Notes: generated by a model not told the origin, from the sequence alone. A DNA stretch of 61,038 nt from JAQTNA01 sp043743785 (GCA_043743785.1 JAYTVW010000078.1:1-61038); one strand, 5' to 3'; positions 42,536 through 51,768 are shown, numbered from the stretch's first letter. Numbers and translations are program-made.

Positions 42536-45500
42536 ATGGGTATTTCCGGACGCATCGCAGCTTTTTTCCTGCGCAATCAACTGACGCCGCTCATCGCGCT
42601 GATTGCCTTCCTCCTCGGTTTGTTCGCGGTGCTGGTGACGCCGCGGGAGGAGGAGCCCCAGATCAACGTCACCATGGCCAACGTGTTCATTCCCTTCCCT
42701 GGCGCCTCGGCGCGGGATGTGGAGAACTTGGTGGCGCGGCCGGCGGAACAGGTGCTGTCGCGTATTTCCGGCATCGACCATCTGTTTTCCGTCTCCCGCC
42801 CGGGCATGGCGGTGATTACCGTGCAGTACGTGGTGGGGGAAGACCCGATTCAGGCGCTGGTGCGGCTTTACGACACTATCAATTCTCACCGGGACTGGGT
42901 ATCGCCGAACCTGGGGGTGGGCGATCCCATCGTCAAGCCCAAGGGTATCGATGATGTACCCATTGTCACCCTGACCCTGTGGACGCCGGACACCAATCGC
43001 TCCGCCTTCGATCTGCAGAAAATCGCCCGGGCGGCGGAAACCGACCTGAAACGCATCAAGGGTACCCGGGACGTTACCACCATCGGCGGACCGGGCCACG
43101 TCATCCGCGTGCTCATGGATACGGAATCCATGAACGCGCACGGGGTCACCGCCCAGGACATCCGTGCGGCCCTGCAGATATCCAATGCCTCCCAGCCCGC
43201 CGGCAATCTGGTTTCCGGCCGCCAGGAAATCCTGGTGCAGACGGGCACCTATATCGAATCCGCCAATGATGTGAAGAAACTGGTGGTGGGCGTCTCCAAC
43301 GGCCAACCGGTGTTCATGGCGGATGTGGCGAAGATCGAGGACGGTCCGGACCAGCCGGGTCAGTACGTCAGTTTCGGCTTGGGCAAGGCCGCCGCTACCA
43401 AGGGCGTGCCGGCCGGTGCCCAGGGCGGTACGCCGGGCCAGGAATTCCCTGCCGTCACCCTGTCCATTTCCAAGAAGCCCGGAGTGAATGCGGCGGACGT
43501 GGCGGAGGCGGTGATCGCTCGGGCCAACGCTCTCAAGGGCTCGGTCATCCCGGAGGGTGTGCAATTCACTGTTACCCGCAACTACGGCGAGACGGCCACG
43601 GAAAAGGCGCAGAAACTCATCGGCAAGCTGATCTTCGCCACCGCCTTCGTGGTCCTGCTGGTGTTCTTTGCCCTGGGCTGGCGTGAGGCCGTCATTGTCG
43701 GCGTGGCGGTGTCCCTGACCCTGGCGGCTACCCTGTTCGCCTCCTGGGCCTGGGGCTTCACCCTCAACCGGGTATCCCTCTTCGCCCTGATTTTCTCCAT
43801 CGGCATTCTGGTGGACGACGCCATCGTGGTGGTGGAAAACATCCATCGCCGCAGCGTATTGGAGCCTGGCCGGCCCCTGGTTGAACTTATCCCGGGCGCC
43901 GTGGACGAGGTGGGCGGCCCTACCATCCTGGCGACCCTCACGGTGATCGCGGCGCTCTTGCCCATGGCCTTCGTGTCCGGCCTCATGGGCCCCTACATGA
44001 GCCCGATTCCCATCAATGCCTCCATGGGCATGGCCATATCGCTGGCCATCGCCTTCATCGTCACGCCCTGGCTGTATCTGGTGATGGCGAAGAAGGGCGG
44101 CGAGGGGCATGGCGGTGGCCACGGCGAAGACAAGCTCCAGGGCAAGCTGGATCGCCTGTTCCGTCGCGTTCTGTCGCCTTTCCTGGATACGAAAACCGGC
44201 AAATCCGCAAGGCGCAAGCTGTGGATCGGCATCCTGGCCGCCATCGTGCTGTCCGTGGGCTTGGCCGGCGTGAAGCTGGTGGTGCTGAAAATGCTGCCCT
44301 TCGACAACAAGTCGGAGTTCCAGGTGGTGCTGGACATGCCGGTGGGCACGCCGCTGGAAGAGACGAACCGGGTGCTCCATGACATTGGCGCCTATTTGGC
44401 GACGGTGCCGGAAGTGACGGACTACCAATCCTATGCCGGCACTTCCAGCCCCATCAATTTCAATGGCTTGGTGCGCCAGTACTACCTGCGGGAATCCAGC
44501 GAACTGGGTGACATCCAGGTGAACCTGGTGGACAAGCATCACCGGGACAGGAAGAGCCACGAGATCGCTATTTCCGTGCGGGACCGCATCACCGCCATCG
44601 CCCTGAAGCAGGGCGGCAACGTCAAGGTAGTGGAAGTGCCGCCAGGGCCGCCGGTGCTGTCGCCCATCGTGGCGGAAATCTATGGTCCGGACTACGCGGG
44701 ACAAATGGCCGTGGCCAAGAAGGTGCGCCTTGGCTTCGAGAAGACTGTGGACATCATGGGCGTGGATGATTCCATTGCCGCCGATGCCGGCAAGGTGCTG
44801 CTGCGGGTGGATCAGGGCAAGGCTGCGCTCCTGGGCGTGGCCCAGAAGGACATCGTTGAAGTGGTGCGCTTAGGGCTGTCCGGCGAAGACGTGACCCCCA
44901 TGCATGCGGAGGAGTCCAAATACGAAATCCCCGTGCGCGTCACCCTGCCGTCGGAAAAGCAGAGCAATATCGACCAGTTGCTGAAAATGTCGGTGCGCGC
45001 CCGGGACGGTCGCCTGGTGCCAGTGTCCGAAGTGGTGGAGGCCCGGTCAGTGGCTCGGGACAAGATCATTTACCACAAGGATCTGCTGCCGGTGGTGTAT
45101 GTGACGGGTGACATGGGTGGCAAGCTGGATTCGCCCCTCTACGGCATGTTCGATATTCGCAGCAAGGTGAACGGCATGGATCTGGCCGGCACCCGGGGCC
45201 TGGGCGGCACGCTCGGCGACTGGTTCATACACCAGCCCGCCGACCCCTACGCGGGCTACGCCCTGAAGTGGGACGGCGAGTGGCAGGTCACTTATGAAAC
45301 CTTCCGGGACATGGGCGCCGCCTATGCGGTGGGCCTGGTGCTCATCTATCTGCTGGTGGTGGCCCAGTTCCGCTCCTACCTGGTGCCCCTGATCATCATG
45401 GCGCCTATTCCGCTGACCATCATCGGCGTCATGCCGGGCCACGCCCTGTGGGGTTCCCAGTTCACCGCCACCTCCATGATCGGCATGATCGCCCTGGCGG

Positions 45501-45784
45501 GCATCATCGTGCGCAACTCCATCCTGCTGGTGGATTTCATCAACGAGCAGGTGGCCGCTGGCATGGACTTCGCCGAGGCGGTGATGCAGTCCGCCATCGT
45601 GCGCGCCAAGCCCATCGTGCTGACGGGCCTGGCGGCGATGCTGGGGGCCCTGTTCATCCTCGACGACCCCATTTTCAACGGCCTGGCCCTGGCCCTCATC
45701 TTCGGCATCCTCGTTTCCACGGTGCTCACCCTGGTGGTGATCCCGGTGCTGTATTTCGCCGCCTTCGGCGGCAAGAAGGATTAG
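42536..45784 (+). CDS. RND family efflux pump, inner membrane permease, 1082 aa
   Basis: A proton-driven exporter of AcrB/MdtB-like architecture. The N-terminal helix (IALIAFLLGLFAVLVTPREEEP) is followed by the first porter loop, TM helices with the proton-relay pair D427-D428 in GILVDDAIVVVENI, a second porter loop and a C-terminal TM bundle (FTATSMIGMIALAGIIVRNS). The TPREEEPQI start resembles the heavy-metal/unknown-substrate RND subgroup rather than classic AcrB. The substrate cannot be predicted with confidence. It overlaps nothing and ends before a dispersed repeat. Confidence 0.92.
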   Translation: MGISGRIAAFFLRNQLTPLIALIAFLLGLFAVLVTPREEEPQINVTMANVFIPFPGASARDVENLVARPAEQVLSRISGIDHLFSVSRPGMAVITVQYVVGEDPIQALVRLYDTINSHRDWVSPNLGVGDPIVKPKGIDDVPIVTLTLWTPDTNRSAFDLQKIARAAETDLKRIKGTRDVTTIGGPGHVIRVLMDTESMNAHGVTAQDIRAALQISNASQPAGNLVSGRQEILVQTGTYIESANDVKKLVVGVSNGQPVFMADVAKIEDGPDQPGQYVSFGLGKAAATKGVPAGAQGGTPGQEFPAVTLSISKKPGVNAADVAEAVIARANALKGSVIPEGVQFTVTRNYGETATEKAQKLIGKLIFATAFVVLLVFFALGWREAVIVGVAVSLTLAATLFASWAWGFTLNRVSLFALIFSIGILVDDAIVVVENIHRRSVLEPGRPLVELIPGAVDEVGGPTILATLTVIAALLPMAFVSGLMGPYMSPIPINASMGMAISLAIAFIVTPWLYLVMAKKGGEGHGGGHGEDKLQGKLDRLFRRVLSPFLDTKTGKSARRKLWIGILAAIVLSVGLAGVKLVVLKMLPFDNKSEFQVVLDMPVGTPLEETNRVLHDIGAYLATVPEVTDYQSYAGTSSPINFNGLVRQYYLRESSELGDIQVNLVDKHHRDRKSHEIAISVRDRITAIALKQGGNVKVVEVPPGPPVLSPIVAEIYGPDYAGQMAVAKKVRLGFEKTVDIMGVDDSIAADAGKVLLRVDQGKAALLGVAQKDIVEVVRLGLSGEDVTPMHAEESKYEIPVRVTLPSEKQSNIDQLLKMSVRARDGRLVPVSEVVEARSVARDKIIYHKDLLPVVYVTGDMGGKLDSPLYGMFDIRSKVNGMDLAGTRGLGGTLGDWFIHQPADPYAGYALKWDGEWQVTYETFRDMGAAYAVGLVLIYLLVVAQFRSYLVPLIIMAPIPLTIIGVMPGHALWGSQFTATSMIGMIALAGIIVRNSILLVDFINEQVAAGMDFAEAVMQSAIVRAKPIVLTGLAAMLGALFILDDPIFNGLALALIFGILVSTVLTLVVIPVLYFAAFGGKKD

Positions 45785-45785
45785 A

Positions 45786-45863
45786 GCGTAGGGTGGGCAA
45801 AGCGTAGCGTGCCCACGAGGCCAGGCAAATGTTGCGTGGGCAGATGAAACCTGCCCACCCTAC
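45786..45863. repeat. Dispersed GTAGGGTGGGCA / TGCCCACCCTAC inverted repeat
   Basis: The ends GCGTAGGGTGGGCA (45786-45799) and TGCCCACCCTAC (45852-45863) are complementary, with inner GTGCCCACG and CGTGGGCAG also pairing. This type of element is common between genes in many beta- and gammaproteobacteria. It lies between the RND pump and the DUF2892 gene. Confidence 0.75.
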
Positions 45864-45881
45864 TTCCATAAGGAGCAACCC

Positions 45882-46094
45882 ATGACCGTCAATCAATTCG
45901 TGCGCATCTTCGCCGGGGCCTTTGTGCTCATTTCCCTGGGCCTGGGTGTTGAGGGCAGCCCGCTGTTCATGAGCAAGAACTTTCTGTGGTTTACCGCCTT
46001 TGTCGGCGTCAACCTGTTCCAGAGCGGCTTCACGAAGTTTTGCCCCCTGGAAAACATCCTGCGGAAGTTCGGTGTCAAGGATTCCTGCGGTTGA
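45882..46094 (+). CDS. DUF2892 (YgaP-like) membrane protein, 70 aa
   Basis: Two hydrophobic segments (about 6-25 and 33-50) are followed by a C-terminal motif FTKFCPLENILRKFGVK, which matches DUF2892 proteins related to the membrane part of YgaP rhodanese, with the conserved CPLxxxLxxxG pattern. Many such proteins sit near sulfur or metal genes. AGGAGCAA precedes the ATG. The function is unknown beyond a likely membrane role. Confidence 0.85.
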   Translation: MTVNQFVRIFAGAFVLISLGLGVEGSPLFMSKNFLWFTAFVGVNLFQSGFTKFCPLENILRKFGVKDSCG

Positions 46095-46106
46095 AGGTGT
46101 GCCGTC

Positions 46107-46175
46107 GTGGGTCGGAATTTATTCCGACATTGTTGGGCGGCAGCACGTCCTTGTCGGGATAAATCCCGACCTACA
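46107..46175. repeat. Dispersed GTCGGAATTTATTCCGAC / GTCGGGATAAATCCCGAC element
   Basis: Two adjacent palindromic units: 46107-46129 (GTGGGTCGGAATTTATTCCG core) and 46152-46175 (TGTCGGGATAAATCCCGACC core), mutually inverted. A widely seen intergenic repeat type. It lies between the DUF2892 and DedA genes. Confidence 0.75.
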
Positions 46176-46216
46176 AAGCCGGGTACAATCCCGGCTTTTC
46201 CTCTTCCGGCCCCGCC

Positions 46217-46864
46217 ATGGAATTCCTCGCTTCCTTCGTTGAGCACATCCTGCACTTGGACAAGTACCTGGCCGTGATGTTAGCCGAGTACGGCACCCTG
46301 GTGTATGGCATTCTTTTTGCCATCATCTTCTGCGAGACGGGACTGGTGGTGGCACCCTTCCTGCCGGGAGATTCCCTGCTCTTCGTGGCGGGTGCCTTGA
46401 CGGCCACCAGCGGTGGCACTCTGGACATCACCACTCTGTGTGCAGTGCTACTGGCGGCGGCGGTGCTGGGGGACAACACCAACTACTGGATTGGCTATTC
46501 CCTGGAATCCCGCGTGTTCGGCTGGGAGGATTCGCGCTTCTTCAACAAGGCGGCCTTCGAGAAGACCCATGCCTTCTACGAGAAGAACGGCGGCAAGATG
46601 ATTGTCATCGCCCGTTTCCTGCCCCTGGTGCGCACTTTTGCGCCCTTCGTGGCAGGGGTGGCGCGCATGACCTACAGCCGCTTCGTGCTTATTGACCTCT
46701 TCGGCGGCGCCCTGTGGATATTCTCCCTGACCCTGGGCGGCTACTGGTTCGGCAATCTGCCGGCCATCAAGAACAACCTGTCAGCCGTGATTCTCGGTAT
46801 TGTCGGCATTTCCCTGCTGCCGGCCCTGCTCGGCTACCTGCGCCACCGCACCCGCCGGGCCTGA
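46217..46864 (+). CDS. DedA-family membrane protein, 215 aa
   Basis: This is a VTT-domain integral membrane protein; DedA relatives include undecaprenyl-phosphate and phosphatidylethanolamine flippases. Motifs: FCETGLVVAPFLPGDSLLF (about 38-56, E and G[DN]), then GDNTNYWIGYSLE and the conserved ARFLPLVRTFAPFVAGVARM (about 136-155, catalytic-site-like R pair). Four to five hydrophobic stretches. It stands alone, facing the minus-strand kinase gene. Confidence 0.92.
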   Translation: MEFLASFVEHILHLDKYLAVMLAEYGTLVYGILFAIIFCETGLVVAPFLPGDSLLFVAGALTATSGGTLDITTLCAVLLAAAVLGDNTNYWIGYSLESRVFGWEDSRFFNKAAFEKTHAFYEKNGGKMIVIARFLPLVRTFAPFVAGVARMTYSRFVLIDLFGGALWIFSLTLGGYWFGNLPAIKNNLSAVILGIVGISLLPALLGYLRHRTRRA

Positions 46865-46881
46865 GCTTCAGTGATCGATCG

Positions 46882-49284
46882 CTAGCGTTCAGCCTTCCGC
46901 TCCGGCAGCGTGAAGCGGAACGTGGCTCCCCGGTCTGGTTCCGCTTCCACCCGGACGCGGCCACCGTGGCGTTCCACCAGGCGCTTGACGATGGCCAGGC
47001 CGACGCCGGTGCCGCTGAAATCCTTTTCTGAATGTATGCGCTGGAACATGCTGAAGAGGCGGTCGGCGTACTGCATGTCAAAGCCGATGCCATTGTCTTC
47101 CACAAGAATAACCTGCCCTTCTCCGGGGCGGGATTGGGCCTCCGCACTTGCCCTGATTCGGGGCTCCGCGCGCCGTGCGGAGAATTTGCAGGCATTACCC
47201 ATCAGGTTGTACAGGATTTGCCGCAGCATGGTCGGGTCGCCGTGCACGGTGGGCAGGGCGGAAATTTCCATGCGGGCGTGAGGGTAGGTCTCGCTCAGTT
47301 CCTCCGCCACGCTGCGGGCCAGGCTATCCAGATCGACTTTCTGGCGCTTCAGGGGCAGCCGGCCGGCCCGGGAGTAATCCAGGATGTCGTCGATCAGTTC
47401 GCCCATGTGGGTGGCATTGGCGGCGATGCGTTCCAGGAGGTGCAGGTTTCTGGGGGAAATGTGGGCGCTTTCCTCCTCCAGCAGGATATGGGAGAAGCCG
47501 TTCAGTGCCCGTAGTGGTGCCCGCAGATCGTGGGAGGTGGAGTAGGAAAAGGCCTCCAGTTCCTGGTTGGCTTGTTCCAGTTCCGCCGTACGCTCCCGGA
47601 CCCGCCGCTCCAGGCTGACTGTGAGTTCCCGGATTTCCCTTTCCGTGCGGCGGCGTTCGATGGCGATCCGCGCCAGATAGGCGGCCTGCCGCAGCATCTG
47701 GCTATCCTCTTCCGTGGGCGTCCCCGCTTGGCGCTGGTAGATAGCCAGCACACCGAGCACCTGGCCGTCTGCATCCTTGATGGGTTCGGACCAGCAGGAT
47801 ACCAGCCCGGCCTGCCGGATCAGTTCCTGTACCGGCGCCAGCCAGGCATGTTCCCGGATGTCTTCCAGTACCACCCGCTCGCCCCGAAATGCGGCGGTGC
47901 CGCAGCAGCGGGCGCCTTCGGCGATCTCTAGGCCATCCAGGGTCGTGCAATAGAACGCCGGCAACTTGCCGGTGGCGGCGAGGTACAGGCGGTCGTCCTT
48001 GTCCCGCAGCAGCACGCTGCACGCCAGGTCCTCCCGTTCCAGTTCCATGAAGGCTACCACCTGCTGCAGGATATCCTGCAAGTCCGCCCGGCCCGCCAGT
48101 CGTTCAAAGGCCCGGGTACGGGCACTTTCCTGAACTTCCCGGCGCATGCGTTCGCCGATGTTCCGGATGACCGCGACGATTTCCTGGGGTTGGCCGGCCC
48201 GGTCGCGCACAGTGCTGGCGGTCTGTTCCACCCATACCGTGTGCCCCTGCCGGTGCAGCAGGCGATGGGTGCTGCTGAAGGTGTCACCCCGGGACGGGTA
48301 TTCCGACATGATGCTGAGTACCGCCGCTCTGTCTTCTGGGTGGATGAAGTCGATTTGCTGCCGGCCGCACATTTCAGTTTCCGAGTGGCCCAACAAGCTG
48401 CGACAGGCGGGGGAGACGTAAAGAATTTTTCCGTCCAGCGTGCTGCGGCAGATCATATCCGTGAGATTGGCGGCGAGCATATGCCATCGTTCTTCGTCCG
48501 CCGGATTGCTTGCACTGATCTGTTTTGTATCGGAGATATCGCGGGCATTGATGAGGGTGCAGGTCTGGGCCGTTACCGGATCCCGTACCGTGCGGGCGTC
48601 AAGGCCATGCCAGCGTGGCCCATCCAGCGTGGCGAGGAGGACTTCGGCGCTGAACGTGCATCCGCTGTCCACCGATTTTCGCAGCCGCGCTACATCGGCG
48701 CCGTGGTAGAACATGGCCGCCAGATCATCCTGCTCTGCCACTTCATTGCAATCACCAAAGGTGCGGATTGCGGAGGGATTGCGCAGCAAGGCCACGCCGT
48801 TCTTCTGGTGCAGGGAAATGCGCACGGTGGTGTGCTGCATGGCTTCCACTGCCCGCAGGGTGCGTGGCTCGATGTCGGAAACGGTTTGCAGCACCGCATA
48901 GAGAATGCCGATGCTGCCGTCTGCCAGGGTGATGCCGGTGCTCTCCAGGGTGACGGTGATGGGGATGTCCCGTGGAAAAACCGTCCATTGTTCACGCACC
49001 CGGCGGCCGGCGGCATGTTCGCGCAGGGCCGCTTCATTGCGGGTCAGGGTTGCCTCGGTCATATCCGAGAAATTGCGCGCCAACAATTCTTCCAGCGTGT
49101 CGGTTTTCCAGAAGGAGAGGCCTGCCGGGTTAGCCCAGGCCATGCGTCGCCGGGCCAGGTCGAAGGCCCACAAAGGCGTGTCCAGCCACTCGAAGGCTGA
49201 CAGGGCGGAATAGGGCAATGCGGCAGACAAGTTGTTCAACTTAGCACGGGTTCGTGAGCAATCTTCCGGGCATTCTATAGGCAT
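46882..49284 (-). CDS. PAS/GAF sensor histidine kinase (hybrid-less), about 800 aa
   Basis: A cytoplasmic-looking light/redox or small-molecule sensor, with no membrane helix. Order: an N-terminal PAS-like region (about 20-130), a second PAS around 275-390 (MLAANLTDMICRSTLDGKIL), GAF (about 410-545, with an ARCCGTAAFRGERVV segment as in GAF-ATPase proteins), HisKA with H585 in TSHDLRAPLRAL, then HATPase with NLMGNACKFS, DNGIGFD and GTGVGLAI. I start at ATG 49284, though the frame stays open to 49497. No response regulator is adjacent. It faces DedA head-on. Confidence 0.88.
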   Translation of the reverse strand: MPIECPEDCSRTRAKLNNLSAALPYSALSAFEWLDTPLWAFDLARRRMAWANPAGLSFWKTDTLEELLARNFSDMTEATLTRNEAALREHAAGRRVREQWTVFPRDIPITVTLESTGITLADGSIGILYAVLQTVSDIEPRTLRAVEAMQHTTVRISLHQKNGVALLRNPSAIRTFGDCNEVAEQDDLAAMFYHGADVARLRKSVDSGCTFSAEVLLATLDGPRWHGLDARTVRDPVTAQTCTLINARDISDTKQISASNPADEERWHMLAANLTDMICRSTLDGKILYVSPACRSLLGHSETEMCGRQQIDFIHPEDRAAVLSIMSEYPSRGDTFSSTHRLLHRQGHTVWVEQTASTVRDRAGQPQEIVAVIRNIGERMRREVQESARTRAFERLAGRADLQDILQQVVAFMELEREDLACSVLLRDKDDRLYLAATGKLPAFYCTTLDGLEIAEGARCCGTAAFRGERVVLEDIREHAWLAPVQELIRQAGLVSCWSEPIKDADGQVLGVLAIYQRQAGTPTEEDSQMLRQAAYLARIAIERRRTEREIRELTVSLERRVRERTAELEQANQELEAFSYSTSHDLRAPLRALNGFSHILLEEESAHISPRNLHLLERIAANATHMGELIDDILDYSRAGRLPLKRQKVDLDSLARSVAEELSETYPHARMEISALPTVHGDPTMLRQILYNLMGNACKFSARRAEPRIRASAEAQSRPGEGQVILVEDNGIGFDMQYADRLFSMFQRIHSEKDFSGTGVGLAIVKRLVERHGGRVRVEAEPDRGATFRFTLPERKAER

Positions 49285-49723
49285 TGCTGATGGACGGGGA
49301 GGCTGTATGTAATGCCTGCGTATGACCGTGACGCCCCGCATGAGTAGGGGCCAAGACCCTGGCGGCAGCGGGAATGGTGAAGTTTCGATACCGCCCTTGA
49401 CTCTGATATTGATTGCGTGGTCTGACCGTTTCGGCTCGATAGCCAGCCGGAAAGGCGATTCGCCGTGAAGTGTTTTGACAATCGTTAAATTCTTCAAGGG
49501 TATTCATTGAGCAATATCACTGCCCGCATATTTATGACTATGATATCTTTTGTTTTTCTTTTTGCTGGCCTAATATCACGCTTCAGGGCGCCGAAATGCT
49601 TTGCCGAAAATAGAGGTGATGACCCTCATCGGCCGAGTCTGAACACGCACTGATGCTGCGTTTTGGATGTATCCACTCAAGGACTTGTGTTTTTTTCGCC
49701 ACATTCATTTAGGGAGAATATTC
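49285..49723. other. Divergent intergenic region upstream of protease and kinase genes
   Basis: An AT-rich tract spans 49500-49560 (poly-T and TATTTATGAC-like sequence). Near the protease start there is a T7 run at 49690-49697 and a good AGGGAGA ribosome site at 49711-49717. Short antisense frames open here, including one starting at 49507 on the minus strand, but none has convincing coding character. Confidence 0.4.
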
Positions 49724-50533
49724 ATGACAACCACTCAAACCACCCGGCCCGAAGCTCACCGTATCTGCAACGTGGTGCCGTCGCGCAACATCGAACAGGA
49801 TTGGCGTCTCGAACACGCCCTTGCCGCCAATGCCATCGCCGCACCGGCACTGACTTTGCCGGCCAGCGTGGATTTGCGCGCCGCCTGGTGGGACGTGGGT
49901 GATCAGGGGCCAACCGGTTCCTGCGTCGGTTGGGGTTCCACCGACGCCGTGGCCCGTTACCATTTTGCCCAGGCCGGCAAGATCGCCAAGACTGACCATC
50001 TGTCCATCCGCTTGTCCTGGATGGGTTCCAAGGAGTTCGATACGGACCCCAAGCCGAACACCTTCATCGAATCTGCGGGTACCAGCCTGAAGGGTGCCGT
50101 TGATATCCTGAAGAAATACGGCGTGGTGCTTGACGCAGTGCTGCCGTTCAAGATTGCCACCTACATGCACACGGGTGACGAAAATGCCTTTTACGCCACC
50201 GCCGCCACCCGTCGTATCGCTTCGTACTTCAACCTGGGCAAGGATGTGAATGCCTGGCGCACCTGGTTGTCCACCCACGGCCCCATCATCGCCGCGCTCA
50301 GCGTGGATGCCACATGGGATCACGCCACGGCCACTCAGGGCAAGCTGGATGTCTTCCAGCCCAACACCGTGCGTGGTGGCCACTGTATCGCCATCGTCGG
50401 CTACACTGCCGACAAGCGCTTCATCGTGCGCAACAGTTGGGGCACGGCTTGGGGCGACCATGGCTTTGCCTATGCCAGCGAGGCCTACATTGCAGGCGCG
50501 TTCTTCAATGAAAGCTACGGCATAACGCTGTAA
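49724..50533 (+). CDS. Papain-family (C1A-like) cysteine peptidase, 269 aa
   Basis: A complete papain catalytic set is present: Q61-C67 in DQGPTGSCVGW, H220 in GGHCIAIVGY and N237 in VRNSWGTAWG. The domain spans about residues 45-269, with an ACWA-like helix after the cysteine and a short N-terminal extension (1-44). There is no signal peptide and no recognisable inhibitory prosegment, so its activity must be held in check another way. The next gene, 21 bases downstream, encodes a lipoprotein resembling the chagasin inhibitors of papain. Start at 49724 with AGGGAGA. Confidence 0.92.
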   Translation: MTTTQTTRPEAHRICNVVPSRNIEQDWRLEHALAANAIAAPALTLPASVDLRAAWWDVGDQGPTGSCVGWGSTDAVARYHFAQAGKIAKTDHLSIRLSWMGSKEFDTDPKPNTFIESAGTSLKGAVDILKKYGVVLDAVLPFKIATYMHTGDENAFYATAATRRIASYFNLGKDVNAWRTWLSTHGPIIAALSVDATWDHATATQGKLDVFQPNTVRGGHCIAIVGYTADKRFIVRNSWGTAWGDHGFAYASEAYIAGAFFNESYGITL

Positions 50534-50554
50534 TCATTCAGGAGACAGGGCTGT

Positions 50555-50980
50555 ATGCTGACGAGAACAAAAGTCCTGTCCCTGCTCGTAATGGCTGCGC
50601 TGGCGGGAGCATGCAGCTCCCCCGGCGCTTCGTCTTTTCAGCTTGGGAAGGTAGGCAGAGACATGCTGGTATTGGTGGAAAGTGACAACGGTCGGAGCGT
50701 CAGCGTCCGGCTAGGTGAGCAGTTTCGCCTAACTCTTCCGGAAAATGCGAGCACCGGTTATCGCTGGGCGATTGACCGGAATGATGCTGCGTTCATGGAA
50801 GCTCAGGCGCCGCTAGCGCAGTACTCGGCACCTGGCGTGGGGGCCGCTGGCTCGGTGGCCTTCATCTTTCAGGGAAAGAAGGCCGGCACTGGCGAGATTG
50901 TGCTGAAACACTGGCGCGAATGGGAGGGCGATGCCTCGGTTATCGCCCGTTTCCGTATTCAGGTTGTGGTGCAGCCCTGA
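50555..50980 (+). CDS. Chagasin-family (I42) cysteine-protease inhibitor lipoprotein, 141 aa
   Basis: The lipoprotein signal ends AALAGAC with cysteine C20, so the protein is likely anchored at a membrane face outside the cytoplasm. The body follows the chagasin/ICP fold: LPENASTGYRW (conserved NPTTGY-like loop), YSAPGVGAAGSVAF (GxGG-like loop) and LKHWREWEG (RPW-like loop), the three loops that enter the active site of papain-like enzymes. It forms a two-gene unit with the upstream protease. The minus-strand zinc-ribbon gene converges from the other side. Confidence 0.88.
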   Translation: MLTRTKVLSLLVMAALAGACSSPGASSFQLGKVGRDMLVLVESDNGRSVSVRLGEQFRLTLPENASTGYRWAIDRNDAAFMEAQAPLAQYSAPGVGAAGSVAFIFQGKKAGTGEIVLKHWREWEGDASVIARFRIQVVVQP

Positions 50981-50985
50981 AGCAA

Positions 50986-51633
50986 TCAGTCTGCCTTGTG
51001 CCCGCATTCCGGGCAAAACCGGGAACCGGGTGGCAAGGGAGTGCCACAGGCAGAGCAACTGTTTGATATTGCCAGTTTGTGGCCGCAGGATGGGCAGAAC
51101 TTGGCGCCGTGGGTTTCCGCCTTGCATTCCGGACAGACTAGTTGCCGGTCCCGGCTGACATCCCGCTGGCCTCCGCGCTTGACGCCTTGGGCCTGGGCGT
51201 TCTCCGTTGCGGCCTGGATTTCCCCCTGATTGCGCGCCGCTTCAATTTCGATTTCCACATCCGGCGCGCAGTTGTAGCACAGGCCCTTGGCCGTGTTCCA
51301 GCAACGATCGCAGACATAGCCCTGGCATTTGCCGCAGCGATGGAAGTGGTGCTTGGCGTTTTCGATGGCCTGGATGAAAGCCTGGTCTCTGGCCTGGCCG
51401 AAGCCGGCCTGGGCCAGCCCATCCACCGCCGATCCCACGTTGCCCAATACGCCGCCGAACATGCCGGCGGCCTTGCCCAGCCAGCCGGAGGCCTGTCCGC
51501 TGCGATAAGGCTCGAACTCGGAGCGCCAGGTGTCCGAGCAACGCTCGCAGTAGAAGTCGAACTGGAAGCCGGCGTTGGTGCCGCTCTGGACACTGAGGTC
51601 GCTGAAATTCTTGCTGAACTGGATTTCCGACAT
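50986..51633 (-). CDS. Multi-zinc-ribbon hypothetical protein, 215 aa
   Basis: Start at MSEIQFSKNFS (51633); longer upstream codons look non-coding. Cysteine pairs run along the chain: CERC (about 28), CGKC/CDRC (about 98-109), CYNC (about 119), CPEC/CPSC (about 170-183) and CSAC/CPEC at the end, giving several zinc ribbons of rubredoxin/double-zinc type around a hydrophobic glycine-rich middle (GWLGKAAGMFGGVLGN, about 50-65). Such proteins often act with membrane or SPFH-type partners. No partner is adjacent here. Confidence 0.7.
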   Translation of the reverse strand: MSEIQFSKNFSDLSVQSGTNAGFQFDFYCERCSDTWRSEFEPYRSGQASGWLGKAAGMFGGVLGNVGSAVDGLAQAGFGQARDQAFIQAIENAKHHFHRCGKCQGYVCDRCWNTAKGLCYNCAPDVEIEIEAARNQGEIQAATENAQAQGVKRGGQRDVSRDRQLVCPECKAETHGAKFCPSCGHKLAISNSCSACGTPLPPGSRFCPECGHKAD

Positions 51634-51768
51634 GGCTGCCCCCGGGTTTTCGAAGGATAGGGTGGATGCGGCCTGGGCATCAGGGCGCAGCCGCCAGTCT
51701 AGTCCTTTCCCGCGGTTTTGTTGATTCGTGTATGCCGTATGGGCGGGAGGGGGAGGCGTTCCGGCCAA

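Noticed and set aside
42506..44704. A 732-codon open frame antisense to the RND pump
   Set aside because: It shows only His/Arg/Gly-rich shadow composition and no recognisable domain. The pump on the other strand is certain.
49285..49507. A further minus-strand start of the PAS/GAF kinase or a separate 88-aa gene from ATG 49507
   Set aside because: The region lacks coding character and domain matches. The in-frame extension starts with TTG and lacks a ribosome site.
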